Shown: positions 4,621-7,824 of the stretch, in pieces | How the letters are laid out: the number at the start of each line of letters is the position of its first letter | Position numbering within the stretch: the first letter of the stretch is position 1 | Assembly (NCBI GenBank): GCA_003158885.1 | Contig: PMLN01000319.1 | Location: 1-7,824 of the forward strand | Direction: 5' to 3' | Source of the DNA: Anaerolineae bacterium | GTDB taxonomy: Bacteria > Chloroflexota > Anaerolineae > Anaerolineales > Villigracilaceae | Length of the DNA stretch: 7,824 nt | Translations under genes and position numbers: made by a program | Notes under the pieces: model-generated | Told to the model about the DNA's origin: nothing | Databases searched by the model: none | Seen by the model: only the letters and a program-made list of their open reading frames with translations

Positions 4621-5658
4621 TCACACCTTTCTCACCAAATCCTTCAAGGCATGCAAACGCGCCTCCGCCAAACCGGGCAGAACATCCAAGGGATAGAAGG
4701 CGCCGCTGCCTTCCACCTTCAATGAAGCCGAAACATTTCCATATAAGGCCCCCTGCAAGGGGTCATACGTTTTTCGATAGCCGGCCAGGAACCCACCGCA
4801 GAACGCATCGCCAGCACCGGTCGGGTCAGCCATGCGGGATGAATAGGCGGGCACTTCCCATTTATGTTTGCCCGGCACATCATATACCATTTGCCCGCGC
4901 GCGCCGCGCTTCACCACGATGATCTCGCACCCGTAAGCTCCGAGGGCGGCGGCCATTTCCCACAGATCATGTGTCTCGCCCCAGAAGAGGGCGCGCAATT
5001 CTTCCTCGGAGGGAAGAAAGGCCGCCAGTCCCGAAAGAAGGACGCGCAGGTTCTTATAAAACGAGGGATTCATATACCCCGGCGAAGGGTCGAGAGTGAT
5101 CGTATTGACCGATGCGGATTTGAACACATGCGCCAAATGATTGTGACTTGTAAAATCAAGCGGGCAAAGATGCGCGGCGCGCGCTTCCAGATAATCACGC
5201 GGAATCTCCACCGGCAGAGGCGCAAGCGGATCGGGCGCCCCGGCGCTCTCGCGGGCATTAGCCCCTCCCTTTGGCTGGAGGACAACGGTCTCGGGAGGAG
5301 CCTGATATCCAAGCAAACTCTTCGGGAAGGGCAACGAGCGCCGTGCGAACTGTGAAACCGGAGCGCCGCGCGAAACCTCGAACTTTTCATCGTATGCGAT
5401 GAAGCTGCGAAGATCAACGCTTTGCGGCAAAATCCGAACACCGCGGATATCCATGCCGCGCGCTTCCCAATCTTTCAACCACAGGCGCGGATAATCCTCG
5501 CCGATGCGCGCCAGCAGCCCGATTTCCTTTTCCCACAAGCTCAATCCGCCTGCCGCGTAAAGCACATTACCGCCGGGATGGTCCAACAGCGGCTGGCCTG
5601 AGGAAGGCAGGATAAATTCGCGTGCGATTCGTCCGACAATAACAAAAGTTGGGCTCAT
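4621..5658 (-). CDS. PfkB-family carbohydrate kinase
   Basis: This 345-residue protein belongs to the ribokinase/PfkB fold, which transfers phosphate from ATP to a sugar or nucleoside hydroxyl. The N-terminal substrate-binding part has GGN at 29-31 with AAGGLSLWEKEIGLLARIGED. The C-terminal signature DPTGAGDAFCGGF begins at residue 278; GAGD is the anion hole and Asp284 the catalytic base. VKRGARG near residue 247 is the usual strand before the ATP site. Residues 123-150 (around KGGANARESAGAPDP) look like a Gly/Ala/Pro-rich insertion between LLGYQAPP and IPRDYLEA. Substrate is not evident; the N-terminal half is unlike classical ribokinase or fructokinase. ATG 5658 begins directly with the first strand (MSPTFVIVG), but no Shine-Dalgarno precedes it: an A-rich run and then a repeat arm at 5667 occupy that position. 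It follows the histidine kinase by 129 bases on the same strand. Confidence 0.88.
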   Translation of the reverse strand: MSPTFVIVGRIAREFILPSSGQPLLDHPGGNVLYAAGGLSLWEKEIGLLARIGEDYPRLWLKDWEARGMDIRGVRILPQSVDLRSFIAYDEKFEVSRGAPVSQFARRSLPFPKSLLGYQAPPETVVLQPKGGANARESAGAPDPLAPLPVEIPRDYLEARAAHLCPLDFTSHNHLAHVFKSASVNTITLDPSPGYMNPSFYKNLRVLLSGLAAFLPSEEELRALFWGETHDLWEMAAALGAYGCEIIVVKRGARGQMVYDVPGKHKWEVPAYSSRMADPTGAGDAFCGGFLAGYRKTYDPLQGALYGNVSASLKVEGSGAFYPLDVLPGLAEARLHALKDLVRKV

Positions 5659-5666
5659 GTTTTTTT

Positions 5667-5779
5667 ACCGCAAAGCACGCAACCCTCAACCCTTGAAGGA
5701 CACAAGGGCAGGGAACAAAGGGCAGGCGGGCGCGCAGGTTTTTCTTTTTTCTCTTAGCGTTCTTCGCGATCTTAGCGGT
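5667..5779. repeat. Intergenic inverted-repeat element (ACCGCAAAG type)
   Basis: The left arm ACCGCAAAGCACGCAA (5667-5682) pairs imperfectly with the right arm TTCGCGATCTTAGCGG (5763-5778), whose reverse complement is CCGCTAAGATCGCGAA. The interior is purine-rich on the left (AGGGCAGGGAACAAAGGGC) and T-rich on the right. The element fills the whole gap between the histidine kinase stop (5788) and the PfkB start (5658). ACCGCAAAG...CTTAGCGGT elements recur in many Chloroflexi intergenic regions, from memory. It may fold as RNA at the 3' end of the kinase transcript. Confidence 0.5.
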
Positions 5780-5787
5780 TCATATGC

Positions 5788-7047
5788 TCATGGAAGAAAG
5801 ACGCGCGAACCGGCTTCGGCCTGCATGGAATTGACGGGTAAAAGGAACGTAAAGGCACTTCCCTTTCCTTCCATGCTTTCGGCCCAGATGCGCCCGCCAT
5901 GCAATTCGATCATCGCCTTCGCGACCGAGAGTCCCAGACCCATGCCGCCGTGCCGCCGCGTCAAATGGGTCTCCACCTGGAAGAAACGGTCGAAGATATG
6001 CGGCAAATCCCTGGCGGGAATCCCGATGCCATCATCAATCACGGAAACTTTCACATAACCCGGCAAGAGTTCGCCGTCCACAAACACATGACCGCCCTCA
6101 TTCGTGAACATAATGGCATTCTTGACCAGGTTACTCAAGGCAATCGAAATTTTGCCGCCATCCGCTTCGACCAGCAAATCCGCGCGGTGCGCATTGGCCT
6201 TCAGGGTAATATTCCGCGCGGAGGCCATATCGGAAAAGGAAGCGACTACATCCTCAATGATACGCGATATCGACACGGCGCGCTGGCGAATACGGGCAAC
6301 GCCGCTCTGAAAATTATCCACGCTGGCAAGGTTCTCGATAATCTCCTTGAGCCGCGAGGCGTTCTTGATGATAATATCCATCTGCTCGTGATACTGATCG
6401 CCGAGCAATTCGCGAAGAAATGTGGCATGTCCAAGGATCAACCCCAGCGGCGTGCGCAGTTCATGCGAGGTAATGGCAATAAAATCGCTCTTAAGCCGAT
6501 CCAGATTGGCGATTTCAGATGCCCCGGCTTCAATACGGCGCTGTAGTTCTGCGTTATGGATGGCCAGCGCGGACGGAGCAGCCAGGGTCTCCAGGATGGT
6601 AATGTCATCCTCGGTATAATTGGCAGCGCCTATTTTATTGACGGCTTCCAGCACACCCAACGGCCGGCCTTTGAGCATTAGCGGAACCGCGAGAAGGGAA
6701 CGCGTTTCAAATCCCGATGCGAAATCCAATGCGCTGAAGCAGTTCGATTCCGGTCCGAAATCAGGAATATGAATCGGTTTGGCCTCGCGGAACGCAAGAC
6801 CGGCCGCGCTTCCATCCAGCGGAATCCTCCTGTCTCGCAGGGCATCCCGATAATGCCAGGGTACCGCAAGAAATTCCAGTTCGTCGCTGGTCTCGTCGTA
6901 CTTCAAAATGCAGGCAGCCTCGCTTTCCGTGAGTCCGCAGGTCTCGGCGATGACCGATTTAAGAAATGGGTCGAGATCGAGCGCGGCGCTGAGGTTGCGC
7001 GTGATTTCAAGGAGTCGTTCGAGGCGAATCATCCGCTCGCTATCCAT
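5788..7047 (-). CDS. Cytoplasmic GAF-domain sensor histidine kinase
   Basis: This protein has 419 residues from ATG 7047. Order of parts: a short N-terminal helix (ERMIRLERLLEITRNLSAAL), a GAF sensor domain at about 14-170 with the typical end LLAVPLMLKGRPLGVLEAVN, a connecting helix, a HisKA domain with SHELRTPLG (phospho-accepting His195), and an HATPase_c domain with the N box NLVKNA (Asn310), the G1 box DDGIGI (about 338-343), the F box FDRFF (352-356) and the G2 box GGMGLGL (367-373). All catalytic motifs are present. There is no membrane segment, so it senses a cytoplasmic ligand or redox state. No response regulator is adjacent, so the partner is elsewhere. An in-frame ATG at 7086 would add 13 residues of unconserved appearance; neither start has a clear Shine-Dalgarno. 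I prefer 7047, which follows a TATAAT. Confidence 0.9.
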   Translation of the reverse strand: MDSERMIRLERLLEITRNLSAALDLDPFLKSVIAETCGLTESEAACILKYDETSDELEFLAVPWHYRDALRDRRIPLDGSAAGLAFREAKPIHIPDFGPESNCFSALDFASGFETRSLLAVPLMLKGRPLGVLEAVNKIGAANYTEDDITILETLAAPSALAIHNAELQRRIEAGASEIANLDRLKSDFIAITSHELRTPLGLILGHATFLRELLGDQYHEQMDIIIKNASRLKEIIENLASVDNFQSGVARIRQRAVSISRIIEDVVASFSDMASARNITLKANAHRADLLVEADGGKISIALSNLVKNAIMFTNEGGHVFVDGELLPGYVKVSVIDDGIGIPARDLPHIFDRFFQVETHLTRRHGGMGLGLSVAKAMIELHGGRIWAESMEGKGSAFTFLLPVNSMQAEAGSRVFLP

Positions 7048-7057
7048 AGGCAATGAG

Positions 7058-7063
7058 ATTATA
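7058..7063 (-). promoter_or_regulatory. Possible -10 element for the histidine kinase
   Basis: The minus strand reads TATAAT with its last base 11 positions before ATG 7047. A start of transcription about 7 bases on would leave only a few leader bases, which would give a nearly leaderless mRNA and fits the missing ribosome binding site. The -35 is poor (GTGGAT at 17-base spacing). Confidence 0.3.
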
Positions 7064-7079
7064 CTATCGCAACCGGAAT

Positions 7080-7306
7080 CATCCACAGATCCCGCAGGCC
7101 GGGAAGTGGTTCATTTCGTGGGCTTACGAGATATTCACCGCAGAGCACACGGAGAGCGCAGAGTTTTTTGCCCCGATTTTTCTCCGTGGACTCTGTGGTG
7201 AAAAAGAAATTGGCCCACTATTTTATCCACTCCCGCAGGCTGAAAAGATCGGAGAAAGATCTTGTAGAATACTCCACGAGTACAATGCCGGTGTAATCCG
7301 TGGATG
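7080..7306. repeat. Outer imperfect inverted repeat (ATCCACAGAT type)
   Basis: CATCCACAGATCCCGC at 7080-7095 matches the reverse complement of 7291-7306 (CATCCACGGATTACAC) at 12 of 16 positions. The outer pair encloses the CACCGCAGAG-type hairpin. Chance cannot be excluded for a 12/16 match. Both arm types belong to motif classes I remember as recurrent between genes in Chloroflexi. Confidence 0.35.
7134..7202. repeat. Inverted repeat element (CACAGAG type), long hairpin
   Basis: Two 22-base arms at 7134-7155 and 7181-7202 are complementary at 19 of 22 positions; the left begins TTCACCGCAGAG and the right ends CTCTGTGGTGAA. The loop is 25 bases with runs of T. It could form a strong hairpin in RNA from either strand and belongs to a widely dispersed intergenic repeat type (CACCACAGAG...CTCCGTG). 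In the direction of the synthase gene it lies upstream of the start, so it could act in a leader or simply be a dispersed repeat. Confidence 0.65.
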
Positions 7307-7350
7307 AATTCCCCAGGATCCGTTATCTCAAAGCAAGTCGAATAATTCTT

Positions 7351-7356
7351 AAGGAG
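7351..7356 (+). promoter_or_regulatory. Ribosome binding site of the inositol-phosphate synthase gene
   Basis: AAGGAG lies 7 bases before ATG 7364, a near-ideal Shine-Dalgarno, in contrast to the missing sites of the PfkB and histidine kinase genes. Confidence 0.8.
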
Positions 7357-7363
7357 ACAATGT

Positions 7364-7824
7364 ATGGCCAATAAAAAAGTACGCGTCGCGCTCATCGGAG
7401 TGGGCAACTGCGCCTCATCCCTGGTTCAAGGTGTGCAGTTTTACAAGGATACGCCCGATAACGCCACCGTGCCGGGACTGATGCATGTTAATCTCGGCGG
7501 TTACCATGTTCGCGATATCGAGTTCACACTGGGAATTGATATCAATGTGACCAAAGTGGGGAAGGACCTTTCGGAAGCAATCTTCGCCGAACCGAACAAT
7601 ACCTATAAGTTTTGCAACGTGCCCAAGCTGGATGTGCCCGTGGTGCGGGGCATGACCCATGACGGCCTGGGCAAATATCTCTCAGAGGTCATCCAGAAAG
7701 CGCCCGGTCCAACGGCGGACATTACCGGCCTGCTCAAGGAAACCAAAACCGATGTGGTGGTCAACTTCCTGCCCGTCGGCTCAGAAGAAGCGACCAAATG
7801 GTATGTGGAACAGGTGATCAGTGC
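7364..7824 (+). CDS. ino1: Inositol-3-phosphate synthase, partial (right edge)
   Basis: The enzyme uses NAD+ to convert glucose 6-phosphate to 1D-myo-inositol 3-phosphate, the first step toward inositol phospholipids and inositol-based solutes. The first 153 residues are visible of a family usually 360-400 long in bacteria. Residues 6-20 hold the NAD-binding strand and loop, VRVALIGVGNCASSL. Then follow GLMHVNLGGYHVRDIEF, a second strand with an acidic end (FTLGIDIN), VGKDLSEAIFAEPNNT, VPVVRGMTHDGLGKYLSEVI, and the family motif NFLPVGSEEATKWYVE near the edge. The resemblance is to the short actinobacterial/archaeal-type synthases rather than the long eukaryotic form. The frame is open to the window end. 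Transcribed away from the histidine kinase. Confidence 0.93.
   Translation, partial: MANKKVRVALIGVGNCASSLVQGVQFYKDTPDNATVPGLMHVNLGGYHVRDIEFTLGIDINVTKVGKDLSEAIFAEPNNTYKFCNVPKLDVPVVRGMTHDGLGKYLSEVIQKAPGPTADITGLLKETKTDVVVNFLPVGSEEATKWYVEQVIS

Larger units (their letters stand above)
7048..7363. other. Divergent intergenic region with nested inverted repeats
   Basis: This region separates the minus-strand histidine kinase from the plus-strand inositol-phosphate synthase gene, so it should hold both promoters. It has no gene. It contains an inner inverted repeat (7134-7202), a looser outer one (7080-7095 with 7291-7306), and the direct repeat TCCCGCAGGC at 7090-7099 and 7231-7240. I could not place a convincing promoter for the synthase gene; TAGAAT near 7264 and TACAAT near 7281 are candidates. 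Confidence 0.5.

Noticed and set aside
4452..4922. Long plus-strand open frames over the peptidase/PfkB junction
   Set aside because: They are antisense to well-supported genes and owe their length to GC-rich codon bias and the heptamer repeats.
5899..6546. 215-codon plus-strand open frame
   Set aside because: Entirely antisense to the histidine kinase, whose HisKA and HATPase motifs are unambiguous.

Overview
The window most resembles chromosome from a Chloroflexota (Anaerolineae-like) bacterium. This is an inference. It rests on gene content (an actinobacterial/Chloroflexi-style inositol-3-phosphate synthase, a stand-alone GAF histidine kinase, a divergent PfkB sugar kinase) and on intergenic repeats of types I associate with that group: CACAGAG/ACCGCAAAG-type inverted repeats and 7-bp degenerate tandem repeats. 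No rRNA, tRNA or CRISPR array is visible.

Left part (1 to about 3390) is accessory, partly decayed DNA. The minus strand of 1-648 encodes the N-terminal 216 residues of a CARF-domain protein of the CRISPR-associated ring nuclease (NE0113-like) kind; it runs off the left edge. Next come about 350 bp without a gene but with two good hairpins, then a broken IS110-family transposase C-terminus (about 1001-1491, + strand). A gene-poor stretch (1492-1934) carries an imperfect 47-50 bp direct repeat. A type II toxin-antitoxin locus follows: a candidate promoter, an 11-bp inverted repeat that is a likely operator, a HigB/RelE-type toxin reading frame broken by one in-frame TGA at codon 50, and an intact Xre/NadS-HigA-like antitoxin overlapping the toxin stop by 8 bp. 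Then come a very short possible remnant of another gene's 3' end and an AT-richer orphan gene for a single-span membrane-anchored protein.

Right part (3380-7824) looks like core chromosome. Three minus-strand genes read in the order histidine kinase, PfkB kinase, M20 metallopeptidase, separated by gaps of about 130 bp that hold repeats. The inositol-3-phosphate synthase gene starts divergently at 7364 with a strong ribosome binding site and is cut by the right edge. The orphan gene and the M20 gene converge and overlap by 11 bp, which marks the boundary between the two parts.

Functionally, the left part is a small defence/mobile island: a cyclic-oligoadenylate-related CARF protein, IS debris and a silenced toxin with its surviving antitoxin. 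The right part combines inositol lipid or solute synthesis, sugar phosphorylation, peptide or amino-acid-conjugate hydrolysis and one cytoplasmic sensor kinase. I see no direct mechanistic link among these right-hand genes beyond orientation.
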